Origin: an uncultured beta proteobacterium
GTDB taxonomy: Bacteria; Pseudomonadota; Gammaproteobacteria; Burkholderiales; Burkholderiaceae_C
DNA: 47,324 bases
Direction: 5' to 3'
NCBI GenBank assembly: GCA_903832285.1
Contig: CAILAY010000064.1
Location: 1-47,324, forward strand
A model generated the notes under the pieces. It saw only the letters and a program-made list of their open reading frames with translations. It was not told the DNA's origin and ran no database searches. Positions 16,816-26,475 of this stretch are shown in pieces. The position numbers and the translations under genes were made by a program. Numbering within the stretch: position 1 is the stretch's first letter; each line of letters starts with the position of its first letter.

Positions 16816-18297
16816 TCTTGTCGCCAATCGGCTTGCCGTAAGCGGAATACCCACCGGCCAACTGTCAGCGAGCGCGCCGTGGCGATACACGGCAGCGCAG
16901 GCGGCGGAAAACGCAGGCAAGCCCGAAGCGAGCCCTGCGCCAATCATCCCTGCCAAAACATCTCCGGTACCGGCCGTCGCCAGCCGTGCATTGCCAGTGG
17001 GATTGATGGCCGGCGTCAGACCGGGAGCTGCAATCACCGTGCCTGATCCCTTGAGCACCACTGTGCAGTGAAAGTGGTCAGCCAGCTTCTGGGCCGCGCG
17101 CAGCCGGTTGACTTGAACTTCAAAGGTGTTGCACGCCAGCAGCCGAGACGCCTCCAACGGGTGCGGGGTCAGGACCGTTGTGCGTCCGCGGTGGCCGCGC
17201 GATCGCAACAGCGTTTGCAACTGCTCGTCCTTGGCAATGGCATTGAGCGCGTCTGCATCCAGCACCAGTGCCGACGGCTGCGCCAGCACCCTTGGCAAGG
17301 CGGCGCGGACTTCCTCGCCGCCGCCGCAGCCACAGAGCACCGTCATGCCCTTGAGGTCGAGGTTGTTGAAGTCGCGGAACATCAACTCCGGTTGGGCGGT
17401 ATCCACCGTGATGCCGTTCCGATCCAACAGCGCCACATAGACGCGACCCGCGCCTGCATGCAATGCCGCACTTGCCGCAAGCAGGGCCGCCCCGGTCATG
17501 CCCGCGGCGCCGCCGATGAGGGCGACGTCACCAAAACTCCCCTTGTGGCTGGCGTGAAGCCTTGTCCGGCCCACCGGTAGGCCCAGCAGCGTCGCCGTGC
17601 AGGCTACGCTGGCATCGTCCACGGCAAGGTCATCGAACCAGACTTCGCCTGCGGTATCGCGTCCATTTCCGGTGAACAGACCGGGTTTCAATGTCAGCAA
17701 TGTCAACGTGTCGCGGGCCCGGACTGCCAACCCGGAGAGCGCGTTTTCATGCGTCGCGCCTTCGCTGTCCGCTCCCGAAAAATCGCCGGTGTCGCCGTCC
17801 AGACCCGTAGGGACGTCCACCGCCAGCACGGCCGCGGCGCTGGCATTCAGTTGCTTTGTCAGTTCCGCCATGTGCCCCTGCAGCGCGCGTGTGCTGCCAA
17901 TGCCAAGCAAGGCATCGATGCACAAGTCATTTTGATCAAGGTCACTGGGTGCATGGGCAAGAAATTCAACGCCGGCCGCCCTGGCGCGTGCCAGAGAGAG
18001 TAGTGCGTCCGCTGGTGCGCTGGCTTCATCGCCCAACCAGGTCACCAGAGGAGCCTTGCGCCATTGCTGAAGATGCATCGCGGCTTCCAGTCCGTCGCCA
18101 CCGTTGTTGCCCGGACCGCAGGCGATCCACACCTTTCGTGCGTGCGGCGCTAGCGCCAGTGCCAGTCGGGCCACGGCCAGACCGGCACGTTGCATAAGCA
18201 CATGGGGCGGGAACTGCGCTGCCGTGAGTTGCTCCAGCGCGCGGGTGGCGGCGGTGTTGAACAGGCGGTGCGACTGTTGGCCTGAGATGTGTTCCAT
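16780..18297 (-). CDS. nnrD: Bifunctional NAD(P)H-hydrate epimerase/dehydratase
   Basis: 505 residues, the YjeF-type fusion. The N-terminal half (about 1-220) is the epimerase with ACGPGNNGGDGL near residue 60. The C-terminal half is the ribokinase-like ADP/ATP-dependent dehydratase with VLTPHPLEASRLL and NPTGNARLATAGTGDVLAGMIGAG. Together they repair hydrated NADH and NADPH. It lies 24 bases after dadA on the same strand and probably belongs to that transcript. Its last 36 bases overlap the end of rnr in the convergent direction, so the C-terminus SAPQFARNLAT is coded opposite the RNase R tail. The symbol nnrE applies to the epimerase half. Confidence 0.94.
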   Translation of the reverse strand: MEHISGQQSHRLFNTAATRALEQLTAAQFPPHVLMQRAGLAVARLALALAPHARKVWIACGPGNNGGDGLEAAMHLQQWRKAPLVTWLGDEASAPADALLSLARARAAGVEFLAHAPSDLDQNDLCIDALLGIGSTRALQGHMAELTKQLNASAAAVLAVDVPTGLDGDTGDFSGADSEGATHENALSGLAVRARDTLTLLTLKPGLFTGNGRDTAGEVWFDDLAVDDASVACTATLLGLPVGRTRLHASHKGSFGDVALIGGAAGMTGAALLAASAALHAGAGRVYVALLDRNGITVDTAQPELMFRDFNNLDLKGMTVLCGCGGGEEVRAALPRVLAQPSALVLDADALNAIAKDEQLQTLLRSRGHRGRTTVLTPHPLEASRLLACNTFEVQVNRLRAAQKLADHFHCTVVLKGSGTVIAAPGLTPAINPTGNARLATAGTGDVLAGMIGAGLASGLPAFSAACAAVYRHGALADSWPVGIPLTASRLATRSAPQFARNLAT

Positions 18298-18321
18298 GCG
18301 CGATTGTGGCGCGAAAATGAA

Positions 18322-19572
18322 CTAACCCAAACGTTCTACACCCAAGCCCTGCAGGTCTAGCGCGGGTGTTCGCTGCGATATCAGATCGGCCACCGCGCGT
18401 GCGCTGCCGCAACTCATCGCCCAACCGCTGGAGCCATGGCCCAAATTCAGCCAGACGCCGGGGATACCGCTGGCGCCCAAAATCGGTGGACCATCTGGCA
18501 GCATGGGACGCGCGCCTTTCCACTCCTGAACCCCGCTGGAGAACTGCGCTGCACCGGGAAACCAATCGTGCAGGACCTTGTAAAGCGTGCGAATGGATGA
18601 AGCACGTTTGTTTTCGACCGATCCCCCCAGTTCCGCGCCGCCTGCGACCCGCACGCGCTGGCCCAGGCGCGAGATCGCCACTTTGTAGCGCTCGTCCATG
18701 ATTGCGCTGCGGGGCGCGTTCAGGGGTTCGCGCATAGGCGCACTCACCGAATAGCCGTGGACCGCCACCATGGGAATCTTCAAACCGAGGGCGCGCAGCA
18801 GGGGGGCGGAACCCAGACCTGCGCAGACCAGCACGGCGTCGAAGGCCCGCGCTACCGCCTCGCCTTCGATCTGAACGTGATTCGGGGACGCAGGGTTCAA
18901 GCCCTGCACCAACGTGTTGAACTGGAACTGAATTCCCAGACGCAGCCCCTCGTTCTTCAGCAGCAGGGTGAACTGGCGGCAGTTGGCCACTTCATCCTGC
19001 GCCAGGTGAATGGCGCCGAAGAATGGGGTATCCGGGTTCAATGCGGGTTCAACCGTGCGAGCCTCGGCTGGACTCATTTCTCTGAATGCCACGCCTGAGT
19101 CGCGCAGCAATTGCAGACCCGACTGCGCCAACCGGCTGTCCTTTTCGGAGCGCAGCAACACCATATAGCCGCTGCTGTGGTCGTACTCCAGTTTCAATTC
19201 GTCCGTGATCTGGTGCAGCCGCTCTCGGCTGTACAAAGCCAGGCGCTGCATGCGTTCGCGGTTGGTTTTGTAGGTTTGAAGATTGCAGGCGCGCAGCCAG
19301 CGCCAGATCCACGCGATCTCGCCCATTGACAGCGGCAATCCCAACTTGACCGGTGCATGGCGGCTGAACAAATGACGCGCAACCTTGGCCGGCATCCCTG
19401 GTGCAGCCCAAGGCGTGACGTAGCCGGGCGCCATCACACCCGCATTGGCGAAACTGCTCTCTTCGGCGGCAGCCGCGCGGCGCTCGAATACGGTGACCTC
19501 ATGCCCATCACGGGCCAGTTCGTAGGCGCTGGTCGTTCCAATCACGCCGGCCCCTATCACGGCAATTCTCAT
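18322..19572 (-). CDS. dadA: D-amino acid dehydrogenase
   Basis: 416-residue FAD protein. The start carries the dinucleotide motif VIGAGVIG and FERR near residue 30, followed by SFANAGVMAPGYVTPWAAPGM, highly characteristic of DadA small subunits. Near the C-terminus WLNLGHGSSGWAMSCGSA closes the FAD site. The enzyme oxidises D-amino acids, classically D-alanine, to keto acids and ammonia and passes electrons to the respiratory chain. It sits between an amidase (95 bases upstream) and the NAD(P)HX repair gene (24 bases downstream), all on the minus strand. No alanine racemase gene is nearby. Confidence 0.94.
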   Translation of the reverse strand: MRIAVIGAGVIGTTSAYELARDGHEVTVFERRAAAAEESSFANAGVMAPGYVTPWAAPGMPAKVARHLFSRHAPVKLGLPLSMGEIAWIWRWLRACNLQTYKTNRERMQRLALYSRERLHQITDELKLEYDHSSGYMVLLRSEKDSRLAQSGLQLLRDSGVAFREMSPAEARTVEPALNPDTPFFGAIHLAQDEVANCRQFTLLLKNEGLRLGIQFQFNTLVQGLNPASPNHVQIEGEAVARAFDAVLVCAGLGSAPLLRALGLKIPMVAVHGYSVSAPMREPLNAPRSAIMDERYKVAISRLGQRVRVAGGAELGGSVENKRASSIRTLYKVLHDWFPGAAQFSSGVQEWKGARPMLPDGPPILGASGIPGVWLNLGHGSSGWAMSCGSARAVADLISQRTPALDLQGLGVERLG

Positions 19573-19667
19573 GGTTTTGGCATTCGGCTTTTGGTTGTTG
19601 TCATGGCATCGTTATGTATTTGGTAATCAGCACAGGGGACGGTTCATCATCAAATCCCATTGAGGTG

Positions 19668-21032
19668 CTATCTATCCAGTAGCACTTCTTCCGCCAGCAA
19701 GGCGCTATTGAGCACAGAATCATCTCGCAGTGCGGCGTGCCAGAGCATGAGACCCGTAGGCAGTTCCCCGCGCTGGTGGCAGGGAATGGAGATGGCGCAA
19801 CCGTCCAACATGTTAACCACACCGGTGTTGCGCAAAAGCATCCCGTTGATCCGGAAGAATTCAGCGTCGCGTTCGATTCCTGGAGCGACGTTGGCCAACG
19901 GTGGTGCGAGAATTGGGACGGTGGGAGAGAGCGCAGCATCGAATCCCCGCAAGCCCTGTGCGACCCTGGAAATCCAGTCTGAGCGTGATCGCAGCAGTTC
20001 AAGGTAGTCGCAAGCCAGCATACCTGCGGCGTTGGCGATGCGTGCCATGACCCTCGGGTCATATTGGTCGGCGTGACGTTCCAGCAGGCGGCGGTGCCAA
20101 GTGAAGCTTTCGATCGCCGGGAAACCTCCTTTGGCCTGCATCGTTGCCAATTCACCGAGTTCCTTGAGTTCCACTGATTCAACCTGTGCACCCGCACGGC
20201 GCAAAGCTGTGAGCGTGCGCTCAAAGGCCCGCGCGACAGCCAGGTCAAGGCCGTCGAGCATCATCGTTTGGGGTACGGCAAACCGATACGTGGACAGCGG
20301 TGCAGGGCTGCGGGTGACCCGGCGCGCTGCCAGGATTTCGTGCGCCGACACCGCATCGCGCACACTTCGGGTTACGGCGCAAACGGTGTCAAGCGTGTTT
20401 GAAAGCGGCACAGATCCAGTTGTCGGAACGAGCCTGGCGGTGCTCTTGAATCCGACAATACCGTTGCAAGCTGCCGGGATGCGGATCGAGCCGCCGGTAT
20501 CTGAGCCCAGACCGATGAAGGCCGCGCCGGTGGCCACCGACACGGCTGCTCCAGAGGATGAGCCCCCTGGAATGCGTGCCTCGTGGTCCGAACCCACAGA
20601 TGCGCCGTAGCGCCCGTCCCACGCCATTGGCGTGCCGTAGTGCGGATTGATGCCGACGCCGGAAAAGGCGAATTCAACCATCTGGGTGCGCCCCATCAGG
20701 CTTGCGCCTGCAGCGCGGAGCCGGGCCACAGCCACGCTGTCCCGTGCTGCGGGTGGCGCATTGGCCAGCACGATGGACCCGGCAGCAGTGGTTTGTCCAG
20801 CGATGTCGAACAGATCCTTGACGGACACCGCTAACCCTGCAAGAGGAAGTTGGTGTACCCCGCGGCTCGCCGCGGTATGCCGTGCGGAATCGAACATCGT
20901 GCGCACGAAGGCATGTTCGCACTTGGTCGACCCCGCGATGGCGATGCAGGTTTCCAACTCCCTGGTGGCGCTGCTGAGTCCGCTGCTGATGCGTTCGCGG
21001 GTGACTTGCAGGTCGGTGATCATGGGATTCAT
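19668..21032 (-). CDS. Amidase signature family hydrolase
   Basis: 454 residues from ATG 21032. The amidase-signature triad is visible: Lys in LAGLAVSVKDLFD (near residue 72), the first Ser in PGGSSSGAAVSVATG (near 160) and the nucleophile Ser in GLGSDTGGSIRIPA (near 182). Family members hydrolyse amides; some are the GatA subunit, but no gatB/gatC is adjacent and KDLFDIAGQTTAAGS fits the stand-alone enzymes better. The substrate is unknown; linkage to dadA hints at D-amino acid amides or peptides, which is speculation. TTG 21041 and ATG 21023 are other starts, and none has a good ribosome-binding site. Confidence 0.85.
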   Translation of the reverse strand: MNPMITDLQVTRERISSGLSSATRELETCIAIAGSTKCEHAFVRTMFDSARHTAASRGVHQLPLAGLAVSVKDLFDIAGQTTAAGSIVLANAPPAARDSVAVARLRAAGASLMGRTQMVEFAFSGVGINPHYGTPMAWDGRYGASVGSDHEARIPGGSSSGAAVSVATGAAFIGLGSDTGGSIRIPAACNGIVGFKSTARLVPTTGSVPLSNTLDTVCAVTRSVRDAVSAHEILAARRVTRSPAPLSTYRFAVPQTMMLDGLDLAVARAFERTLTALRRAGAQVESVELKELGELATMQAKGGFPAIESFTWHRRLLERHADQYDPRVMARIANAAGMLACDYLELLRSRSDWISRVAQGLRGFDAALSPTVPILAPPLANVAPGIERDAEFFRINGMLLRNTGVVNMLDGCAISIPCHQRGELPTGLMLWHAALRDDSVLNSALLAEEVLLDR

Positions 21033-21043
21033 GTTTCGCAATA

Positions 21044-21052
21044 TGGTATAGT
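21044..21052 (+). promoter_or_regulatory. Extended -10 promoter candidate for rpsB operon
   Basis: TGGTATAGT reads as an extended -10 element (TG, one base, then TATAGT). No good -35 is present, as is common for extended -10 promoters. Transcription would start near 21058 and leave a leader of about 160 bases before rpsB. The element overlaps the region from which the divergent amidase gene must be transcribed. Confidence 0.5.
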
Positions 21053-21057
21053 CTTAG

Positions 21058-21216
21058 GGTTTTGCTGCTGCCTCAGGCATTGCCGGATTTCAGCTGCGAA
21101 ACAAATCGCAAACCAGCCCCACCAAGGTGTTGCGAATATCGTGCCACGTGCTTTAAGAAGCTCCGCCGGGATTCGCAAAACGGACTGGATTTTAGAAACA
21201 ACCTTTGGAGTTAAAC
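21058..21216 (+). promoter_or_regulatory. rpsB 5' leader with small hairpin
   Basis: The leader has no gene. TGCGA (21095-21099) and TCGCA (21106-21110) form a small hairpin. In enterobacteria S2 represses its own rpsB-tsf mRNA through the leader; whether this leader does so cannot be judged from one sequence. GGAG just before the ATG is the ribosome-binding site. Confidence 0.3.
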
Positions 21217-21969
21217 ATGTCAGTAACAATGCGCGAAATGCTGGAAGCGGGTGTCCATTTTGGACACCAGACACGCTTCTGGAATCCCAAGATGGCCCCG
21301 TATATTTTCGGCCATCGCAACAAGATTCACATCATCAACCTGGAAAAGTCCTTGCCGATGTTCCAGGATGCGCTCCAGCACGTGCGTCAATTGTCGGCCA
21401 ATCGCGGCACCATTTTGATGGTCGGAACCAAGCGTCAGTCTCGCGAAACCATTGCGGCTGAAGCGCAGCGCGCCGGCGTTCCCTATGTTGACCAGCGTTG
21501 GTTGGGCGGCATGCTGACCAACTTCAAGACCGTCAAGACCTCGATCAAGCGTCTGAAGGATATGAAGGTCCAGCAGGAAGCCGGTCTTGACGCGATGAGC
21601 AAGAAAGAGCAACTGATGTTTGCCCGTGAAATGGCCAAGCTGGAAAAAGACATCGGCGGCATTCAGAACATGACCGCGCTGCCGGATGCCATTTTCGTGA
21701 TCGACGTGGGTTACCACAAGATTGCGATTTCCGAAGCCAAAAAGCTGGGCATTCCGCTGATCGGCGTGGTTGACACCAACCATTCTCCTGTCGGCATCGA
21801 TTACATCATCCCCGGCAACGACGACTCGGCCAAGGCGATCACGCTGTATGCCCGCAGCATCGCCGACGCGATTCTGGAAGGCCGCGCCAACCCCATGGCC
21901 GAAGTGGTCAAGGCGATTGCAGCCGAGAGCGGTGATGAATTTGTGGAAGTGCAAGAAGCCACGGCTTGA
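21217..21969 (+). CDS. rpsB: 30S ribosomal protein S2
   Basis: 250 residues, typical length. The [22 protein letters not shown] start and the later [17 protein letters not shown] and [27 protein letters not shown] segments are hallmark S2 sequence. ATG 21217 follows GGAG by 7 bases; a TTG in frame at 21205 is less likely because it precedes that site. The gene begins a long co-directional block through rnhB. A terminator-like hairpin separates it from tsf. Confidence 0.98.
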   Translation: MSVTMREMLEAGVHFGHQTRFWNPKMAPYIFGHRNKIHIINLEKSLPMFQDALQHVRQLSANRGTILMVGTKRQSRETIAAEAQRAGVPYVDQRWLGGMLTNFKTVKTSIKRLKDMKVQQEAGLDAMSKKEQLMFAREMAKLEKDIGGIQNMTALPDAIFVIDVGYHKIAISEAKKLGIPLIGVVDTNHSPVGIDYIIPGNDDSAKAITLYARSIADAILEGRANPMAEVVKAIAAESGDEFVEVQEATA

Positions 21970-22000
21970 TCGCTCAGGAGCCGCGCACGGCGCGATCAGG

Positions 22001-22024
22001 AGGGGCTTTTTGCCCCTTTTTTTT
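22001..22024 (+). terminator. rpsB-tsf intergenic terminator/attenuator
   Basis: AGGGGC (22001-22006) pairs with GCCCCT (22012-22017) around five T, followed by an eight-T run ending at 22024. This is a complete intrinsic terminator placed inside the rpsB-tsf gap. It would make tsf and downstream genes depend on partial read-through or another promoter. Confidence 0.85.
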
Positions 22025-22071
22025 AGCTCCTTCGTATGAAATTTGTTTGAACTGTTGATGGAGAAATAACG

Positions 22072-22995
22072 ATGGCTGCAATTACCGCAAGCATGGTCGC
22101 CGAACTGCGTGGCAAGACCGATGCGCCGATGATGGAGTGCAAGAAGGCCCTGACCGAGGCCGAAGGCAACATGGAAAAAGCTGAGGAACTGTTGCGCGTC
22201 AAGCTCGGCAACAAGGCCGGCAAGGCCGCGGCGCGCATTACCTCTGAAGGCGTCGTCACCTGCTTCATTGAGGGCAGCACCGGCGCCCTGATAGAAGTCA
22301 ACTGCGAAACCGACTTTGTCACCAAGAGCGACGGCTTCCTGGCCATGGCCAAGGCGGCGGCGGAACTGATCGCCAGGAACAATCCGGCCGATGTCGCGGC
22401 GCTGGGCGCTTTGCCTTACAGCCAGGATGGTTTCGGGCCGACTTTGGAAGACGTGCGCAAGGGCCTGATTGGCAAGATTGGCGAGAACATGAGTTTTCGT
22501 CGTTTCAAACGCTTTGCTTCCGGCGCCAAGCTGGCTTCTTATCTGCACGGCACGCGCATCGGCGTGGTGGTGGAGTTTGATGGCGACGTGGTCGCTGCCA
22601 AGGACGTTGCCATGCACGTTGCGGCGATGAAGCCGGTGGCACTGTCCAGCGCGGACGTGCCGGCAGATCTGGTGGCGCGCGAGCGTTCTGTCGCGGCTGC
22701 CAAGGCTGCAGACGACGCAGCCACAGCGGTGGCAGCGGGCAAGCCGGTTCAATCCGACGAGATCGTGGCCAAGCGCATTGAAGGCGGCGTGCAGAAGTTT
22801 CTCAAGGAAGTGTCCTTGTTCAATCAGGCATTCGTCAAAAACGACAAGCAATCGGTGGAGCAGATGCTCAAAGCCACAGGCACGACGGTGAAGGCGTTCA
22901 CACTGTACGTGGTGGGCGAAGGCATCGAGAAGAAGGTCGACGATTTTGCCGCCGAAGTTGCGGCGACGGTGGCAGCGGCACAAAAAGGCAGCTGA
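22072..22995 (+). CDS. tsf: Elongation factor Ts
   Basis: 307 residues. The N-terminal UBA-like domain and [12 protein letters not shown] motif (residues ~18-30) and the NCETDFV core motif near residue 80 identify EF-Ts, which recycles EF-Tu by GDP exchange. The Ala-rich middle (about 200-225) is a linker, and the C-terminal core subdomain ends in [18 protein letters not shown]. It lies 102 bases after rpsB beyond an intrinsic terminator and 61 bases before pyrH. Confidence 0.98.
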   Translation: MAAITASMVAELRGKTDAPMMECKKALTEAEGNMEKAEELLRVKLGNKAGKAAARITSEGVVTCFIEGSTGALIEVNCETDFVTKSDGFLAMAKAAAELIARNNPADVAALGALPYSQDGFGPTLEDVRKGLIGKIGENMSFRRFKRFASGAKLASYLHGTRIGVVVEFDGDVVAAKDVAMHVAAMKPVALSSADVPADLVARERSVAAAKAADDAATAVAAGKPVQSDEIVAKRIEGGVQKFLKEVSLFNQAFVKNDKQSVEQMLKATGTTVKAFTLYVVGEGIEKKVDDFAAEVAATVAAAQKGS

Positions 22996-23056
22996 TTCAT
23001 TCGCCGTGTTAACGCTGTCATCCCGGGTTCATCCCTCCTTCTCCAGGAACTCAACC

Positions 23057-23779
23057 ATGTCCGACGCCTTGCCCGCCTACAAACGCATTTTGCTGAAGCT
23101 CTCGGGGGAGGCGCTGATGGGAGAGGATGCGTTCGGCATCAACCATGGCACGATCGTGCGCATGGTCGAGGAGATCGCTGAGGTCACGCGTCTTGGCGTG
23201 CAGGTGGCGGTGGTGATCGGCGGCGGCAATATATTTCGCGGCGTCGCGGGCGGCTCGGTCGGCATGGACCGGGCCACGGCGGACTACATGGGAATGCTGG
23301 CGACGGTGATGAACGCGCTGGCGCTGGCCGACACCATGAACAAGGCTGGTTTGGTGGCGCGGGTCATGTCTGCTATTGCGATCGAGCAGGTGGTCGAACC
23401 CTACATTCGACCCAAGGCGTTGCAGTATCTGGAAGAGGGCAAAGTGGTCGTCTTTGCAGCTGGCACCGGCAACCCGTTTTTCACCACCGACACGGCCGCA
23501 GCGCTGCGTGGTGCCGAGGTGGGTGCCGAGATTGTGCTCAAAGCGACCAAAGTCGACGGTGTATACAGCGCCGATCCGAAGAAGGATCCCGCAGCAACGC
23601 GTTATGCCAGAATTTCGTTTGACGATGCCATGTCGCAGAACCTGGGGATCATGGACGCTACGGCGTTTGCCCTGTGTCGGGATCAAAAACTTCCGATCAA
23701 GGTATTCTCCATTTTGAAGAATGGCGCCTTCAAGCGCGTGGTCATGGGCGAGGACGAAGGTACGTTGGTGTATGCGTGA
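23057..23779 (+). CDS. pyrH: Uridylate kinase (UMP kinase)
   Basis: 240 residues, amino-acid-kinase fold. The phosphate-binding [11 protein letters not shown] is at residues ~10-20, GGGNIFRG near 55 and the ADP-site [17 protein letters not shown] near 165-180. It phosphorylates UMP to UDP and is usually UTP-inhibited and GTP-activated. ATG 23057 is chosen over earlier in-frame codons because the product then starts [17 protein letters not shown], the family norm, with AGGA upstream. frr follows after 37 bases. Confidence 0.98.
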   Translation: MSDALPAYKRILLKLSGEALMGEDAFGINHGTIVRMVEEIAEVTRLGVQVAVVIGGGNIFRGVAGGSVGMDRATADYMGMLATVMNALALADTMNKAGLVARVMSAIAIEQVVEPYIRPKALQYLEEGKVVVFAAGTGNPFFTTDTAAALRGAEVGAEIVLKATKVDGVYSADPKKDPAATRYARISFDDAMSQNLGIMDATAFALCRDQKLPIKVFSILKNGAFKRVVMGEDEGTLVYA

Positions 23780-23816
23780 GCGGCAGTTCCATTCATTGAT
23801 CTGGGGAGATTGACAA

Positions 23817-24377
23817 ATGACGATTGCGGATACCAAGAGCACGACGCAAGCCAGGATGGACCAGGCTATTGCGGCCTTCAAACATAACCTGACCAAGATT
23901 CGCACCGGGCGCGCCAGCCCCGGTCTGCTCGATACTGTGCACGTTGACTATTACGGGTCCCTTTTACCCATTGGTCAGGTGGCGAATGTGTCGCTTTTGG
24001 ACTCGCGCACACTCAGCGTTCAGCCTTGGGAAAAAGGCATGGGCGCCAAGATCGAGAAGGCCATTCGCGACAGCGACCTGGGTCTGAATCCGGCATCCAT
24101 GGGTGATTTGATACGCGTGCCGCTACCGGCGATGTCGGAAGAGCGGCGTCGCGAGTTGACCAAACTGGTGCGCAGCGAAGGGGAAGGCGCGAAGATTGCG
24201 GTGCGAAGCCTGCGCCGGGACGCCAACGAGTCCGTGAAGAAACTGGTCAAGGAAAAACTCGCCTCCGAAGACGATCAAAAACGCACGGAAGCCGAGATTC
24301 AAAAGGCGACGGACCGGCATATTGTGGAAATAGACCAGCTGGTGGCGGCCAAGGAACATGACATCATGGCGGTCTGA
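23817..24377 (+). CDS. frr: Ribosome recycling factor
   Basis: 186 residues, standard length. Recognisable segments are [15 protein letters not shown] (residues ~23-37), VDYYGS, and the C-terminal coiled arm [16 protein letters not shown]. With EF-G it splits post-termination ribosomes. GGGGAGATTGACAA before the ATG is a strong ribosome-binding site. In related genomes uppS usually follows; here cdsA starts only 26 bases later. Confidence 0.98.
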   Translation: MTIADTKSTTQARMDQAIAAFKHNLTKIRTGRASPGLLDTVHVDYYGSLLPIGQVANVSLLDSRTLSVQPWEKGMGAKIEKAIRDSDLGLNPASMGDLIRVPLPAMSEERRRELTKLVRSEGEGAKIAVRSLRRDANESVKKLVKEKLASEDDQKRTEAEIQKATDRHIVEIDQLVAAKEHDIMAV

Positions 24378-24403
24378 CTTTCACGCAAAGCGCCCTGTGA
24401 TTC

Positions 24404-25258
24404 ATGCTTAAACAACGCGTCATCACGGCACTCGTGCTGCTGGCCATTCTGCTGCCGGCACTGGTCTATCCGGACCCAGTTGCATTCTGTGCCGTGGTGT
24501 TGCTGTTGGTTGCCGCTGGGGCCTGGGAATGGGGCCGGCTCAACGGGTATACCCAGACGGCAAGTTGGCTGGCCGCTCTGGCCTGTGTACTGCTGTGCGC
24601 CCTGAGTTGGGCCCTGGGTTGGTTGCAAATTCCGCTTTCCGGCTTGTGGACGGCTGTGGGAGGGGTCTGGGTAATGGTGGGCGCCTGGTTGCTGGCAAGA
24701 GGAGTGGCGCACTGGCCGGCCATCGCGCGCAGCGTGCGGCTTTGGGCTGGACTTCTGGCTCTGTCGCTTGCCTGGCTCGCCATGGCTCAGGCCCGCGTCA
24801 TTGGCGTGAATTTCCTGCTGTCGATCCTGGTTCTGGTCTGGGTGGCCGACATCTTCGCCTACTTCGCCGGTCGTACCTGGGGTGGACGGTTTTCCAAGGG
24901 CAAACTCGCTCCCGGCATCAGTCCCGGGAAGACCTGGGAAGGCGTCTGGGGCGGCATGGTCGGTGTCTTGCTTCTGGCCGTCGTCTGGGTTGCAGCTGAC
25001 CGCTTCTGGGCTGCCAGCGTTCCCAGCTTTTACTCGCAGTTGGCGCGGCGCGGTACTTGGCTGTTGGTGCTGGCCGTGCTGTTCGTGGCCGCCATGAGCG
25101 TGGTGGGGGACCTGGTGGAGTCGCTGGTCAAACGCGCCGCCGGTGTCAAAGACAGCAGCGGCCTGTTGCCCGGGCACGGTGGAGTGCTCGACCGACTGGA
25201 TGCGCTGTTGCCGACGCTGCCCATCGCCATGATGCTTTATTCGCTGGGGGCTGTTTGA
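24404..25258 (+). CDS. cdsA: Phosphatidate cytidylyltransferase (CDP-diglyceride synthase)
   Basis: 284-residue polytopic membrane protein with about eight hydrophobic helices. The C-terminal CdsA signature is spread over SPGKTWEGVWGG (near 188) and VVGDLVESLVKRAAGVKDSSGLLPGHGGVLDRLDAL (near 235-270). It makes CDP-diacylglycerol from phosphatidic acid and CTP for all phospholipids. The stop TGA is shared with the TTG start of dxr. Confidence 0.97.
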   Translation: MLKQRVITALVLLAILLPALVYPDPVAFCAVVLLLVAAGAWEWGRLNGYTQTASWLAALACVLLCALSWALGWLQIPLSGLWTAVGGVWVMVGAWLLARGVAHWPAIARSVRLWAGLLALSLAWLAMAQARVIGVNFLLSILVLVWVADIFAYFAGRTWGGRFSKGKLAPGISPGKTWEGVWGGMVGVLLLAVVWVAADRFWAASVPSFYSQLARRGTWLLVLAVLFVAAMSVVGDLVESLVKRAAGVKDSSGLLPGHGGVLDRLDALLPTLPIAMMLYSLGAV

Positions 25259-26457
25259 CAACGACGCCCAGGCAATGCGTGTGCGTTCTTGGGTCGACCG
25301 GCTCAATCGGCGTCAACACGCTGGACGTACTGGGCCGACACCCGGATCGCTTTGAAGTGTTTGCCTTGAGCGGCGCCACGCAAGTGGATTTGATGTTGGA
25401 GCAATGTGCCCGGTTTGCTCCACGCTACGCGGTCATGGCCAGTGGCCCGCACAGCCAACTGTTGGCGCAGCGAGTGAAGGACCACGGTCTGTCGGTACAG
25501 GTCCTGCACGGCCCGCAGGCGATCGAAATGATCGCGTCGCACGAATCGGTGGACAGCGTGATGGCAGCCATTGTGGGGGCCGCTGGACTGGCTGCATGCC
25601 TGGCCGCGGCCCGTGCGGGCAAACGCCTGCTGCTGGCAAACAAGGAGGCCCTGGTTGTCGGTGGTGAGGTTTTTCTGGAGGCGGTACGAGCAGGAGGCGC
25701 CACGCTGCTGCCGATCGACAGTGAACACTCGGCCATCTTTCAGTCCCTGCCCGACGACCGAAGCACTTGGGCGTCCGGCATCGACAAGATCATTCTGACC
25801 GCTTCCGGCGGGCCGTTTCGCAGCATGGCGCCCGAGCGTCTGTGCGAGGTCACGCCGGAACAGGCTTGTGCGCATCCCAACTGGGTGATGGGTCGAAAGA
25901 TTTCGGTGGACTCCGCCACCATGATGAACAAGGCACTTGAAGTGATCGAGGCCAAGTACCTGTTCGGCGTATCGCCGGAGCAACTGGAAGTGGTGATCCA
26001 TCCTCAAAGCATCATCCACTCGATGGTGCAATACCGCGATGCTTCTGTGGTGGCGCAATTGGGAACACCCGATATGCGCGGACCGATCGCCTACGGCCTG
26101 GCATGGCCACAGCGCATTGCATCGGGCGCTGCGTCACTGGACTTTCGCAGCCTGCCCGCGTTGACTTTCGAGGCCACCGATGCCCACGACCATCCCCGGC
26201 GTTTTCCTGGTTTGAAGCTGGCCTGGGAGGCACTGCGCGCACCGTCTGGCACTTGCGCCGTGCTGAACGCAGCCAACGAAATCGCGGTGGCAGCGTTTCT
26301 GGAGCGGCGCATCCGTTTCGACCAGATTCACCAGACCAATCTGGCCACGCTGGAGATCATGGCCGTGACCCGCCCCACCTGCCTGGGTGAGTTGCTGGAG
26401 TTGGATGAGCGTGCCCGCCTGACAGCGGCTGGCGTGGTGCAGCGTCTCGGTGGTTGA
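25255..26457 (+). CDS. dxr: 1-deoxy-D-xylulose 5-phosphate reductoisomerase
   Basis: 400 residues from TTG 25255, which overlaps the cdsA stop by 4 bases and has GGGGG a few bases upstream. No ATG exists near the N-terminus. The NADPH-binding VLGSTGSIG begins near residue 11, KEALVVGGE is near 127, the metal/substrate site IDSEHSAIFQ near 152 and SVDSATMMNKALEVIEAKYLF near 220. It commits DXP to the MEP isoprenoid route; IspC is the alternative name. rseP follows after 18 bases. Confidence 0.96.
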   Translation: MTTTPRQCVCVLGSTGSIGVNTLDVLGRHPDRFEVFALSGATQVDLMLEQCARFAPRYAVMASGPHSQLLAQRVKDHGLSVQVLHGPQAIEMIASHESVDSVMAAIVGAAGLAACLAAARAGKRLLLANKEALVVGGEVFLEAVRAGGATLLPIDSEHSAIFQSLPDDRSTWASGIDKIILTASGGPFRSMAPERLCEVTPEQACAHPNWVMGRKISVDSATMMNKALEVIEAKYLFGVSPEQLEVVIHPQSIIHSMVQYRDASVVAQLGTPDMRGPIAYGLAWPQRIASGAASLDFRSLPALTFEATDAHDHPRRFPGLKLAWEALRAPSGTCAVLNAANEIAVAAFLERRIRFDQIHQTNLATLEIMAVTRPTCLGELLELDERARLTAAGVVQRLGG

Positions 26458-26475
26458 CATGATGAGCGCAATGAC

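Noticed and set aside
21220..22983. 587-codon minus-strand open frame opposite rpsB and tsf
   Set aside because: Spans two highly conserved genes on the other strand and the terminator between them; no sign of a real protein.
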